Assembly: GCF_020497125.1 (NCBI RefSeq)
Contig: NC_059076.1
Coordinates: 11,895,951-11,959,950, forward strand
From: Mauremys mutica
Lineage: Eukaryota > Chordata > Testudines > Geoemydidae
Length of the DNA stretch: 64,000 bases
Direction: 5' to 3'
The position numbers and the translations under genes are program-made. Below, one piece after another: positions 35,901 to 50,900 of this stretch. The notes under the pieces are model-generated. The model worked only from the letters and a program-made list of their open reading frames with translations, did not search any database and had not been told where the DNA came from. The first letter of the stretch is position 1; each line of letters starts with the position of its first letter.

Positions 35901-38900
35901 CATTAAGTACTCCAACAGGCTTCCAAGAGAGGTTATGGAATTCCCATCACTGGAGGTTTTAAGAACAGGTTAGACAAACACGTATCAGGGACTGTTCTGG
36001 TAGGTTCTGCCTCAGCCAGGGGAAGCTGAACTAGATGACCTCTCAAGGTCCCTTACAGTCCTACATTTCTATGATTCTAAAAGCAAGAAAAATAATCCAA
36101 GAGCATGGAAGACTGATCTATCCAGAAAGACTAAAACCTAAGATATGTAGGCCAGACATTCAGAACAGTTTGGGCTGATTTTCAAAACTGCTTTGCACTC
36201 TTACAGGACACCTAAAGCAAAGTAGCCAGACTTTAAAAAAAAAAAACCCTCAGGATCAAGCAGCTCCCATGGAGAGCAAATGCAGCTGAGTTCTTTCAAA
36301 AATCTGGCCACACCTCTAGGTATGTAATACGTAAGTAAGACAAGTCAACTATTTAAAAAAACAAGGATGGAGAAAATTTAATGTAATCACAGACAGTGTG
36401 ATTAAACTAAGGAAAAATGTAGGCTGATGTGCAATGCAAAAGTCCTTGATAGTGAGATGTATTCCATTACTTGCGAGATTTTAAATTAGACTGGATGAAT
36501 TAGAACAAGAGACACAGAAAAATAATTCTGCATTGGAAGAAGGATCAGAGTCAGCCTAACAGGTCTTTTCCTTCTCTTACCTTCATGATTCTATATTGTA
36601 GGAGAATACAGATTTAGAGAAATCACTTTATTCTCCCCTTTAGGAATACAACATTAACATACAGAAGTACAGAATGGGCAGCTTTGCTTTCTGAGGGTAT
36701 GTAGCAAACTTATGACATTAATTCTAGTTATTAATGTTTTAAGGAGAAGAATATGTCCCATAAGAACATAAGAAAGGCCGTACCGGGTCAGACCAAAGGT
36801 CCATCTAGCCCAGTATCTGTCTACCGACAGTGGCCAATGCCAGGTGCCCCTGAGGGAGTGAACCTAACAGGCAATGATCAAGTGATCTCTCTCCTGCCAT
36901 CCATCTCCATCCTCTGACGAACAGAGGCTAGGGACACCATTCTTACCCATCCTGGCTAATAGCCATTTATGGACTTAGCCACCATGAATTTATCCAGTCC
37001 CCTTTTAAACATTGTTATAGTCCTAGCCTTCACAACCTCCTCAGGTAAGGAGTTCCACAAGCTGACTGTGCGCTGCATGAAGAAGAACTTCCTTTTATTT
37101 GTTTTAAACCTGCTGCCTATTAATTTCATTTGGTGACCCCTAGTTCTTGTATTATGGGAATAAGTAAATAACTTTTCCTTATCCACTTTCTCAACATCAC
37201 TCATGATTTTATATACCTCTATCATGTCCCCCCTTAGTCTTCTCTTTTCCAAACTGAAGAGTCCTAGCCTCTTTAATCTTTCCTCATATGGGACCCTCTC
37301 TAAACCCCTAATCATTTTAGTTGCTCTTTTCTGAACCTTTTCTAGTGCTAGAATATCTTTTTTGAGGTGAGGAGACCACATCTGTACACAGTATTCGAGA
37401 TGTGGGCGTACCATGGATTTATATAAGGGCAATAATATATTCTCAGTCTTATTCTCTATCCCCTTTTTAATGATTCCTAACATCCTGTTTGCTTTTTTGA
37501 CCGCCTCTGCACACTGCGTGGACATCTTTAGAGAACTATCCACGATAACTCCAAGATCTTTTTCATGACTCGTTGTAGCTAAATTAGCCCCCATCATGTT
37601 GTATGTATAGTTGGGGTTATTTTTTCCAATGTGCATTACTTTACATTTATCCACATTAAAATTCATTTGCCATTTTGTTGCCCAATCACTTAGTTTTGTG
37701 AGATCTTTTTGAAGTTCTTCACAATCTGCTTTGGTCTTAACTATCTTGAGTAGTTTAGTATCATCTGCAAACTTTGCCACCTCACTGTTTACCCCTTTCT
37801 CCAGATCATTTATGAATAAATTGAATAGGATTGGTCCTAGGACTGACCCTTGGGGAACACCACTAGTTACCCCTCTCCATTCTGAGAATTTACCATTAAT
37901 TCCTACCCTTTGTTCCCTGTCCTTTAACCAGTTCTCAATCCATGAAAGGACCTTTCCTTTTATCCCATGACAGCTTAATTTACGTAAGAGCCTTTGGTGA
38001 GGGACCTTGTCAAAGGCTTTCTGGAAATCTAAGTACACTATGTCCACCGGATCCCCCTTGTCCACATGTTTGTTGACCCCTTCAAAGAACTCTAATAGAT
38101 TAGTAAGACACGATTTCCCTTTACAGAAACCATGTTGACTATTGCTCAAGAGTTTATGTTTTTCTATGTGTCTGACAATTTTATTCTTTACTATTGTTTC
38201 AACTAATTTGCCCGGTACCGACGTTAGACTTACCGGTCTGTAATTGCCAGGATCACCCCTAGAGCCCTTTTTAAATATTGGCGTTACATTAGCTAACTTC
38301 CAGTCATTGGGTACCGAAGCCGATTTAAAGGACAGGTTACAAACCTTAGTTAATAGTTCCGCAACTTCACATTTGAGTTCTTTCAGAACTCTTGGGTGAA
38401 TGCCATCTGGTCCCGGTGACTTGTTAATGTTGAGTTTATCAATTAATTCCAAAACCTCCTCTAGTGACACTTCAATCTGTGACAGTTCCCGATATATACT
38501 CTGATAATGCACTGAATTAAAATTAAAGACAAGCAGAAATATATATAGAAACAATACCTGAAGGTCTCATCATATAGTTCACACGCTCCCCTCGCCAATA
38601 CTCCAAAGGCTTTAGTCGTATTCTTTTTGTCCGACGAACATTGGGTGTTTGGGATGGCATTACTAAAACAGATTTAAAGAAAAAAATAATTCATATTGGA
38701 TAAAATAAACCCAGAAGTTATCAGTAGAAGTCCAACACACTCTAAATATTTCCTCTGAATCATTACCCCTGTTGAAGACAGACTCTAAAGTAAGCTGTCA
38801 CTCCCCACAGCATAAGATATTTTACAAATTTTGTAGGGATTTGTTTTCTATTGTGCATATTTCAATCTGGTGACTGTAGCATAGGCTGAAATTTCACTAG

Positions 38901-41900
38901 CGTGAGAGACTGTTGCTTTACAAAATATGCACTCATTTGCAAAATTATTGCATATTGTTTAGCTTTCAACCAGGCCTTTAAAAACAAAAAAAATACAGCC
39001 AATTTTCTGGATAATATGCAAAATGCAGGTCTACTGGCAAGCATACCAGGACCGGCAACATTTGAATAGTGTTCAACAACTGTTTTCACCATCAGAAGCT
39101 CAGAGATTACAACATTAATTAACATGGAACTATTTATTAGTCAAGTTTTTATCATAATAGTGTTTAACAGAATACTGATATTAAACCAATAGCACTATTT
39201 ATTAGGCTAATACAGAATATTCATCATATCCTTAACACTTCGGCTATAACACATTGCTTTTATGACTGCGCAAGAAAACAAGCGTTGCCAATCATATTTC
39301 ACATGCACATGTACCACATAGATATTTCACCCTATCTGTCCAATATTTCCCCATACTGGTTTTCTATTACATTTCATTCAATTTATCTCAGCAACCTTCT
39401 GAGGCATATCACAAAATGGGTTCAAATAGTAAGAGTAGTGAAGAGGCTATAATACACTAGAAGCAAGAGGAAGACCAAAGAGAGTAGGTCCATTATTCAA
39501 TGAGGAAGGAAAGACAACAGAAAATGCAGCAATAGCCGAAGTGTTAAATGCCTTTTTGTTTCACTTTTAACCAAAAAGGTAGTGATGATCAGATGACTAA
39601 CATAGTGAACATCAGTGTAAATGGGTAGGACCTGAGGCTAAAATAGGGAAAGAATAAGTTAAGACTGACTTAGACAAGTTAGTGTCTTCAAGTCAGCAGG
39701 GCCTGACCAAAAAAAAAAAAACACTATCCTAGAATACTTAAGGAACTGGCTGAAGAGATCTTTGAGCCATGAGCGATTATCTTTGAAAACTCAGACAGGA
39801 GAGATCCTACAGAACTGGAAAAGGGCAAATATAGTACCTGTCTATAAAAAGGGGAATAAGGGAATTATAGACCAGTCAACTTAATCCTGGTACCCAGAAA
39901 GATAATGGAACAAATAAGTGAAGTTGTAAGCATCTAGAAGAAAATAAGCTGATAAGTAACAGTCAACATGGACTACTATAAACCTTGGACTATACAACAG
40001 GGAGTCAGAGCTCTCGCTACATCCGAAAGCACGTCATGGAGTAGGAACATAAGGCATTGGTTAAATGAAAAGAATAAATGGCCAAGGCTTAATTTAAAGA
40101 CAAGAGGGTAAGAGCTTTAAAATATACAGAGAAGTTAGGGTATGTCTTCACTACCTGTCAGATCGGCGGGCAGCGATCGATCCAGCGGGGGTCGATTTAT
40201 TGCGTCTAGTCTAGATGCGATAAATCGACCCCCAAGCGCTCTCCCGTTGACTCCTGTACTCCAGCTTGGTGAGAGGAGCAGGCAGAGTCTACTTCAGCTA
40301 CATTATTCATGTAGCTGAAGTTGCATAACTTAGATAGACACACACACACACACCCCCCATGTAGACCAGGCCTTGGAGTTAGACAACACAATTTATAATA
40401 TTTATAACAGAAAGTGGCAAATGTTAAATACCAAAATCCACATGTCTAAAATAATTTTTAAGACATACAAGACCAGAGTTTTAAACAATGAAATAAAAAT
40501 GAAAGGGGTAAAACAAGATAAAATAGTGATAACTAAACATTAACATTAGCATGGTGAGGCTAAAAAGAAAATTGTTGAATATAACCAAAAAAGAGAAAGT
40601 TCAAAATTTAGACTATATATTTTTATATTTAAGGCCAGAGTTTAAATTTATTTTAAAAATTAGACATGGGTTAATTATGTTTTTAAAAGATGGAACTAAC
40701 AAGTCTTGCCTATCACCATCATGACCACTTCTGCTTGTTTGTTGCATTCCATTCTCCCACCCTTGACATGTTTTTCATCTTGATGGTAGGCTCTTTGGGA
40801 TTACACCTTTCTGTGTTTGCATAATGGGACCATAATCTGATTGGGATTACCATACAATCATAATATAAAAGAGAAAATGAACAGCATGCTACTTATTTTT
40901 CCCCACAAGAGTTTTGTGGGTCTTTATTGCACATAATTTATTGCAAAATTGAAAGCCTAATTGTATTTCATGCATTTACATAAAGGAACTTAAAAAATAA
41001 CCTTACCTAGTTTATGCTTTAGTTGTGTGTTTGACAAAAATTCACTTGCATCACCATCCAAGGCTATAGATTTATCTGAAAAATGCAATATAAATCACCA
41101 AATAGGGATTATCATGATCACATGCTATTTTTTTTCCACCAGACTCTGGCCTCATTATATTTACATATAATTCAAAACCAAAAATATTTCAAAAATTTAG
41201 GTAAAACCCATTTTCTGAAGAAAAAAGCATTATATACATAAATTAGCGCATTCATGGATGATCCCACAACTAAAGAACAGACCTTCAGCCTCTCGGTTCC
41301 TCCAAAACCTTTCATGATATTGCATGCAATTTTAAATTGAGTAGTTTTTTAAATACTTTAAATTAAATTTCCAATATTCTCATGTATATAAAAAAGGAAC
41401 TCAAAGAAAATGCCACCTTTAAACTTACCTGAAGATGAATCCTCCCACTCACATGCAATAGGCTCGTCATTTTTTGAAGTAAATTTTACATAACGTTTCA
41501 GTACAGGCCCACTTTAAAAAAAAAATAGCATTGGTGTGAAAATGTTAATTATGAAAAATAAAAACATTACAAAACGAATAGTATCAAATTTCAAAGTTTT
41601 TTTTCATAATGCATTAACAATTTGTCCTTCTAAAGATGTCAAGTATTTGTCAATGTAATAAAAAACCATAAATGAGGGAAGAGGAAAAGAGGCTGTGGAA
41701 ATGGATGTAGACATTCCATTGTACATTTGCAGCCTAGTGTGGGGAAATGGGAACAAAACCACATCTGGTATTTAAAAATTAAATTGATGAAAATATTTGT
41801 AGAATTGGAGTGGAAGAAAATCTGTACTTAAGGGGCTTGGAAGATAGAGGACATGGTATCTATAGATGCTCCAGCACATTGTAAGTAATGCAATGAACTT

Positions 41901-44900
41901 GGCAGACTGTTTTGCCCAAACAACAGAAATGCTTGACTGACAGACAGCTGGGACAGATTAGAAGCCCAGAGCAGCCATAAAGAGAAAGTTTTGCACTTGC
42001 CCACAGAAGACTCCTGACCTAGAAGCAATAGTCTCCACACAACCCTTTCTAGCGAAACAGCTGCAAAGGCCATTGAAACCACAGACACTACTCTGGAGTC
42101 TTACTACAGATCCTTGATTTAGGGGAAGGAATTGAAGGGCAGTTGGGTCCATGCTCCCTCAAATATGGGTACAAAACTAGGCAGTGTGTGCACACCGCCC
42201 AACAGACATGCTAGCTACTAGCAGAATGTCTGGGCCTGTGTGCCAGGGAATACATCATTCAAGCGTGTGGATCCACGTAGACAATTATTGAGGAACCAGT
42301 TTACTCTAGTAAACATCAGTTCTATACTTTATATGGCCCTTTTTATTGGTAGATCTCAAAGCACATTACAAACGTGTGTAAGTATTGTCCCCATTTTATT
42401 GCAAGGAAATGGAGGTACAAAGGTTAAGTGCTGTGTTTAAGGTCAGCAGCAGCTGGGAAAGGGAGGGACAGCCAAGCTTCCAGGACCTCTCATTGCCCCC
42501 ATTTATACCAGAAACAGGGAGACCCATCCAGGTCCCACCGTCACATGGCTGCCAGCAGACGGGAGTTGAATCTGGACATTCCCCAGCTCTTCTGAAAGCC
42601 TTAAAGCAGTCAGCTTCTCCCGATGTCAGAGCTGCATTTCTTCAAATCAGCACTTCATTCTTTGACTCCTTCACTTCCTGCAGACAGACTTTTGGTGGCA
42701 TTTACTCCATCTCTCTCACCACCCTTCCTCCTCTCCTCCTCCTGACAGACACCAAGAACCTTTCCCCACTCCCTTCTCTTCTCCATGCCAACACTCTTTG
42801 CTCCTCATCATTGTGCCTCACCATCTTTCCCTTCCTTCCTTCCCCATAATGTTCCATAGGTATCTATAAGTGCTTTAAAAATGTTTTTAAAGGAGTAGGG
42901 AGGGGACAGAAAATACAGAAAATCATTTGGAACTTGGACTATGTTAAGCCCAGTCCTGAAACTTGATCCTCAGTGGCCCTATAGCCTGCCTGCATAGAGT
43001 CCCAATGAAGTCAGAGGAGTTCTCCACAGATCAGACTGCAATAACAGGGCTTCAGGGAGCAGTTTTATCATTTTTACACTCGTCCTCCCTTCCTATTGCT
43101 GGTTACACTAACTCCAGGCAGTTAGGACCCAACAGTCTGTGTTAAATTATGACCAAAATACTCTACAGCAAGCTGAACATAAAATTTGCAACTCCACCCA
43201 CTGAACTCTGAGATACTGGTGTGGCAAACCAGAAATTCTGCAGCAGCTTCATTTAAATTAAAATATTGAGTTTCATTGAATTAAGATATGAAAATTAATA
43301 ATACAATCAACAGATGAGCTCCTGTATTATTTATTTTGATATTAAATTCCCTGACTGAGGATATATGCATATATACAATACCTAGCATAATCCCAATCTC
43401 AGTTGGGACTCCTATTACTATTAATAATATACTTCTACATCAATAGTAATGCTACTGATACTGCAGATAATACTATTAGTATTATTGGTACTACTGTTAA
43501 CAGCTATTTACCAAGCAAGATTTAAAAATGCCAATCTGATTTGTGATCAAGGCAACGAGTCAGGAAAAAAAGCAAAACCCTGGTGATGGCTCATTTATCC
43601 TACTGAGAAGGCTTTGCAGCGCTGCTATGGTCTCTTAGTGCAGAGAAATATTAAGATGACAGTTCTACACACAACAGAGGAAATTACCTGCTATGATTCT
43701 TGTTTTTCTCAGGTGCAGGAGAGACTCTAGAAGAGATGCAATTGTTAGTAATCTTACTGAAAGTAATTCTTTATAGTAAAGAGGGGCATATGGAAGGAAT
43801 TTTAGAAAATATTGATACAAAATAAGAGTACAGAAGTTAGGTTGGCTGAATCAGAACCAGGCTTCATCAGCATAATGACCAATCATAAATCTAATACTAA
43901 CTTCACTGCAAGTAAATATTGTGCAAAAGTAAATATGACATCTCCTACTACATTTGTTAAAAGTAACTGATCAAAGTAACAGATTCCTTTTTTTAAATAA
44001 GTAATATCAGGAAGTCATAAAATTGCTTTTTCAAGCCCAACGCTAAGGTGAATAGTTTGGTCACTTCTCTTGATGTTTGTCACTCATATTTTGGACATTA
44101 TTCTTGGTACTTAGGATTAAGGTGAGTGCTAATTTTTAGACCGTAATAATGACTTATTAATGGAATTTACTTTTCATGGTATCTTCTATTTACTATATAA
44201 ATTCACTCACCTTGAAAAATATCAAACTAACCAATCTGATTTGTTTTTGAACAGTTTCTGCACTGTTTAATTTGTGTCTATGTATTTCTAACATTTCCCT
44301 CCCCCATTATCTGGATGTCAGACTCGTAGAATGCTGCAATGTCTGGCTTAACTATATTATTCAACATAAAACCCTATGCATAAGCAGTTTCCAAAGAACT
44401 ATTTCTATCACTCTTGGTTGTGAAGAATTTGGTATTTTATAGGTCTAGACATTTATATGATAAGAAGAACTGTTACATTAGACAGAATAAAACATTTAGA
44501 TATCAAGAAGGACGACAAACTCTCTTGGATCAGGGCATAAGTCAAACACTAACTAATAGGGTTAGGAGGAAACACCCCCTTATGAACAGGTTGTTCCATA
44601 TTTGTCCACTATAGGGTTTCTTGCACCTTCCTCTAAAGCATTTAGCACTGGGCACTGAAAGACAGGATACTGGATTAGATAGGCCCACTGGCCCTATTTG
44701 GTATAAGAATTCCTAGATTCCTATGTTTTGTAAAAGTATTTTACCCCACCCCCCAAAAAAGTGAGGTCCCAACTCAAGCTGATTGCATCCTTTAAAATGC
44801 AACTGATTACTTTTTTAAATTAACAGCCATGAATATAAATTCAAGTCTGAGTTTCCTCTTAAGGCTCTTCAGAAATTTTACTGAATTATTCTATACCTTA

Positions 44901-47900
44901 ATAATGCCTCGATCTTGGCAGAAGATGTTTTATGAACAATTAAGTTGCACTGCATATTCATTTAAAAAAGTATACAAAACCACTTACTGTGATCGGTGGA
45001 CATTACTCTGTTTTTTATATTTTGTTTTCACAGATGCATTTGACTTCTTGTGTTTTTGTTCTGCCACGTCCTGGCCAGAAGAACCCTTGTGATGTGTTGT
45101 ATTCCCAGGTTCAGCATTTTCAGGATTTGAACAATCAATCATATTTGTTCTTTGATTAATCTGACTAGCTGTCTTCTGTAGAGATTTAGCTGATGCTCTT
45201 TTCCCCTCATCAGAGTCTTCTGTATTGTCTATGAAAATCTGTGAAGGTTTTTTAGATTTTGCAAGAGTTTTGATATGTACAATACCAGATGATTCCAGTG
45301 AATGTATGAGGTTTTTAGGTTTGGGGGATTTATGGGACTTCTGTAATGAAGAAGTCAGTGATCCCTGTTGCAATGAAGGTGCAAACACTTCGTTTGACTT
45401 TAAAAAATCTCTTTCATCCACCTCTTCTATGGGCTCACTTTCAGAACTCTCCTCTGAGATTTGTACCCTGGATTTTCTACTACTGGATTTAAGGGCAGAT
45501 TTTCTAACTTTATTTCTTCGGTTTTCTACCAGTTTTTTAGATGATGCAACTTTTGAAAGTTTCTGCTTAGCAATTTGTTTCTTGTGGGAGAGAGCAGTTT
45601 TTAAAATGGACTGGGAATGTTTTGGAAAATTGTGATCCTCTTTTGAAGACACAACCTTCTCTTGAGGCTGCTCAGTCATACTACAAGATGCAAACAAATC
45701 TTCATTAGGTATTTCTGTTGGTTTAGGTTGTTCTGTATCAGAAATATCTGTGTCTGATTTGGAAACTGAAAAAGTGAATTTTTTGGGCTGAGTCTGTTTC
45801 AGGGCTGTGGAATTTTTCTTGTTTGGGGTTCTTGTGGATCTTTGTCCAGGTGTGTGTTTTTTACTCTCTTCTGCCAACATACAAAAATGAACACGTTAAT
45901 TTCCTTTTTTAATGCCACAGGAACAACTTATATATAAAGATTAATAACTGAAATATCATGAACATAAATTTTCCTCTGGTGGGTGATTTTCACTTACAGT
46001 TCTCAAAGCAGCACTATCTACTGAATACTCTATGTACAGTGGTAAATATTCAGTGTACCACATTCCATTCATCTACTGGGTCCTAAACCCTAATCTAGAA
46101 AGATCTGCAGCAACTTTTGCTCTCCCACAGCTGCTTCCAAGTCAACTTTCTACTCTTCCTCTTAAACAGCTCTCCCCCATTATTCCTCAAATGCTGATTC
46201 CCTGCAGACACACCACATATCTCTAGCTCCTTCCCACAAAATTGGGAGCGGAACACAGATGTTACCACCTTCCTTGGTTCTCATGACAACAGGGAAGCAG
46301 TGGGCAAGGGGGAAATGAGTCGCCGTTGCCTCCCTTACTGCCATATATACACATACACACACACCATACTTCCTCAGTTGATCCTTCCATCTCATTCCAA
46401 GTGCTGAATAATCCTAGACAGTTTCAGGAATAAGGGGACCTAGGAATATTTTCCTATGTTCCCCATTCCCTGGAATCAATCAAAACATCCCCAAGGAAAT
46501 CAGCTCCCAGTAGAAGTACCACCATTCTAAACCAAAGGAAAAAGTCTTCGGTTGTTGACAGATTCAATTAAGAACAGGCAAATCAAGGGCAGAAGGATCT
46601 CCCATTAATAAGGAATGTGAAAGACTAATTGTTTTCATTCATCACAACAATTCAATTTTCAACATTTGCCTTTGCAAGTATAAAAATCCAAAGAGTCTTT
46701 ACATCTTAATCTTTTTTCTAAATATGACTTACCCATGTGAGGACTGCTTTGCCTTACAGATTTAAGAGCATCTTTCTTTTTGTCAGATAAACCTAGATTT
46801 GTATTCGAAGCATTTTGTAACTCAGCTTGTATCACTTCAGCAACGTCACATGTTTTCATTTTCGACTGTTCCATACGAGTCAGTTTAACAGGTACTTCAT
46901 TCTGTGCCTTTCTATCCTTGCGTTTCTTGCTTTCTCGTACAACTGCCTTTTTCCTTTCGGAAGGCTGAGATTTTGGCACAGGCTTTGATAAGGCCTGTTT
47001 CTCTATTTTTTTGTTCTTTTTGGGAATTGAAAACCAGGATGTAAAAGAAAAACCGTCCGATTCATCAATTAAAAACTCACAGTCATTTTCCATTCCTAAA
47101 TCTTTTACAGGAGAAGGTGGTGGTGGTATTGAGGCTGAATACCTAAGGATAAAAATAAAAAAAAAGGGTTCTCTCATGTAATTTGGTTTAGCAAATATAG
47201 AAAACAGTTTCATTTATTTTTAAGACAAAGTATTAAAGGAAAGATAAATGCCTAGAATGCTTTGGGTTATTTACCAACTATATAATATCTGAGGGGGTGG
47301 AGGGTGGGAAGAATCACCAGAAATTTGAGCATTGTCCTTCTATGGACAATATAACAATCCATACAGCAAAATAATTTTAAATTTAACTTGTTCTTCCCGG
47401 AACATTCTTCCATACTTTAGACTTGTATGTACAAGATTTTAACCACCAGTAAACATTTTCAGAAATTGTTTTATGCCAACTGGGACTAATCCGCTTCTGT
47501 TTTTCACTCCAACTGAAAGGAAGAGGATTTCATTCAATTTGAGCTTTCATCTCTGAGCAGTATTCAAATGCTTCCGTTTAAAAACCCTCAGAGTTTAATC
47601 CTGAAAATCTAACAGTGACTTTACCACACCTGAGCATGTTACAAAGTACTGCTCAAATAACTGCAGCATTCATGAGTCAACAGTGTGCAAAAAAAGCAAA
47701 CATGATTCTGGGATGCATTAACAGGTGTGTTGTGAGCAAGACACGAGACGTCATTCTTCCGCTCTACTCTGCGCTGGTTAGGCCTCAACTGGAGTACTGT
47801 GTCCAGTTCCGGGCACCGCATTTCAAGAAAGATGTGGAGAAATTGGAGAGGGTCCAGAGAAGAACAACAAGAATGATTAAAGGTCTTGAGAACATGACCT

Positions 47901-50900
47901 ATGAAGGAAGGCTGAAAGAATTGGGTTTGTTTAGTTTGGAAAAGAGAAGACTGAGAGGGGACATGATAGCAGTTTTCAGGTATCTCAAAGGATGTCACGA
48001 GGAGGAGGGAGAAAACTTGTTCACCTTAGCCTCTAAGGATAGAACAAGAAGCAATGGGCTTAAACTGCAGCAAGGGGGGTTTAGGTTAGACATTAGGAAA
48101 AAGTTCCTAACTGTCAGGGTGGTTAAACCCTGGAATAAACTGCCTAAGGAGTTTGTGGAATTTCCATCTCTGGGGATATTTAAGAGTAGGTTAGATAAAT
48201 ATCTATCCAGGATGGTCTAGACAGTATTTGGTCCTGCCATGAGGGCAGGAGACTGGACTCTATGACCCTCGAGGTCCCTTCCAGTCCTAGAATCTATTAA
48301 TCATTCCATCCTGTTTTTTCCCTGCCACTTGACCAAATGGGGACACAGCCCCCTTTTTTTTTTTTCCTATCTGTGGCCACATGTTTGTACTTCATCATTA
48401 ACTCAGACACTTTGGAGAGCCATAACACTGCTCCCATCTGATCCTCATCCCAGCTAACTTCCTCTCCCATTAAGTTAAACTCCCTAGAAAGCAATATTCT
48501 ACCTCAGGCTAAGAACCATACAGCCAACTTCCAGAGAGCATAGCTTCACCATAGCTCTTAAAAATCACTCCCACACAGCCTTGCCCCAGCATAAATCCAC
48601 CTCCATCCCACTCAGACACTACTGTTTTTGTATTGAATCCACAAAAAACTAGGAGTTATACACTACTTTGGCATATACAAGCAAGAACAATAAATGTCAA
48701 ACCACAAAGGTACAAAATTGGTTAGGTTGGCTGGTTAGTTCTAATGCTATCACCTGGAGAGCGCAGAGGCCATTGAATGTGGTATGCACCTCTATGATAT
48801 CCTACCCTGAGCCAAATCTGGCACATTACAATGTAAAATGCCAATGAGGGACAGATGTCTGTTGACACCCACCAGCCATCATGTTCTAGATTTTCCCAGG
48901 GGTCCTTTTCCTCCCAGCTTTCATTGGGACAAAGTTGAAGATTATTCTCTCAGGGAAGTTGGTAGGCATTCAGAGCAGATAACGATACTACCGTAAAGAG
49001 CACTGGGCAACCATCTGAGTGAGTGGAACCTGTTTAGTTAGAAAATAAATCTCTTCATTTGACTTGAATTCGTACGCTTTAATGTTTTCGATCGTTCGGA
49101 GATGCTTCATCTGAACCGTGTCCAACTTCTTTCCAATCTTGACAGGGAAAGACCATATTTCAGTAAGACAAGTCAGAATACTGACCACCAGCTTTGCCTC
49201 TCTACTTAAACAATTATTCAGTTTGCAAAAGACATTCTTGATAAGGTGCCTCATTACTGGCAACACTTCTGCAGTGCAGGTTTCAAGTTTTCTTGATATC
49301 ACTCATTTTAACACTAGAGCTGAGGTAGGTGAAATCACAGATGATCTCAACTGGATGCTGGAGCCCGCAGTGCATATGAAATTGCTGACTGCTAGAATTT
49401 TGGTTTTACTGCCAACTAATTTTCAGGCTGACATTTGCCACTGAGCTTTCCAGAGCTTTAAGTGCCTCAACTAGCTTGTCCGTTGATAAGATGACTCGTG
49501 CTATGTTGTTGACAAAATCAATGTCAGTGAGGTTCTTGTCATCAAGGCATATGCCTAAAATGCATTTACTTAGTTTCTGGTCAAGCACAGAGCCTATAAC
49601 GGCACTGGAGAGTTCTGGGCAGCAATGTATCCTTGTCAAATGCCTGACCTAATTCAAAAGAAGGTGGCTTTTTTCCCCATTTCAAAGAACGTAGCTTGAG
49701 GAGTCATCGTCTAGAAGATGGAACATTCTACAGAGCTTTTAAGGAAGGCCTGCAAGTTTTCAAGTTCAGCCAAAGCAATACTTTGTCAACAGAGTCCAAG
49801 GTGGCCTTAATATCCACAAACGCAATGTGAATGAGGCATATCTTCTCAATAAGCTGGTACAGCATGAAGATTTGCTCCGTCATGAAACTGCCAGGACTAA
49901 AGCCAATTTGCTATAGTCTTCTCTTGCTCCTTAAAATATAAGCAGCTCAGGCCAACAAAACAGAAACAAAAATTTACCCCTGGACAGACAGAAGAGTAAT
50001 GCCACAGTAATCTCATTTGCTGCCTTTACATTTCCAAAGCAGAAAAATAATGCCTTTTTGCCAGTCAGATGGGACAGACCGTTCTCCAAATGATATTAAC
50101 AGTGTATGCAGCCAGGACATTTTTAACAATTCTGCAGGAATTCCAGCTTTCTGCCACCTTATTTTCCCTTAACCTTCTTTACATCTCCTTGGATTTCATT
50201 AATAGTGAATTTTCTAGGATCAAATTGTGCAAAATGGGTCAACTCAGCAGCAGCCTTCATGTCATTTTAATAGGCAGCAGATTTAAAAAAAAAACAAAAG
50301 GAAGTATTTCTTCACATAATGTGCAGTCAAGTTGTGGAACTCCTTGCCAGAGGATGTTGGAAAGGCCAAAACTATAACACGGTTCAAAAAAGAACTAGGT
50401 AAATTCATGGAGGATAGGTCCATCAATGGCTATTAGCAAGGATGTCACAAATGCAAAACCATGCTCTGAAGTGTCCCTAGCCTCTGTTTGCCAGAAGCTG
50501 AGAATGGGTGACAGGCGATGGATCACTAGATGATCACCTGTTCTGTTCATTCCCTCTGAAGCACTTGGCATTGGCTACTGTCAGAAGACAGGACACTGGG
50601 CTGGATGGACCATTGGTCTGACCCAGTCTGACCATCCTTATGCTCTTCTGTCAGGGTCTAAAGAAACTGTGGGTGCATTTAAGCAGTGGGCTGAAATGTC
50701 GCGCACTCTGCTTCTGTACTGATTAGCTGACAAGAACTGGAGTTGACCTCACTGAGTGATTGATCCTTTTTGTCAGCGAGGTCACTCAAGCATTTAAACA
50801 CAAAGACAATGTTGCTCCTGGCAGAAGTTATCTCCAGTGCGATGGCTTTGGCTTTCCTAAAAGTTTTGCCGTCAGCATGTATTGCTGCCCCCGCCCACCT

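Noticed and set aside
45225..45635. Plus-strand 136-codon open frame
   Set aside because: Antisense shadow of the large CENPC exon.
47520..47590. Segment with a strong pyrimidine-tract acceptor and [15 protein letters not shown] reading, at the place of the missing exon
   Set aside because: No good donor with the required phase, and no clear similarity to the FSTLFLETV block.
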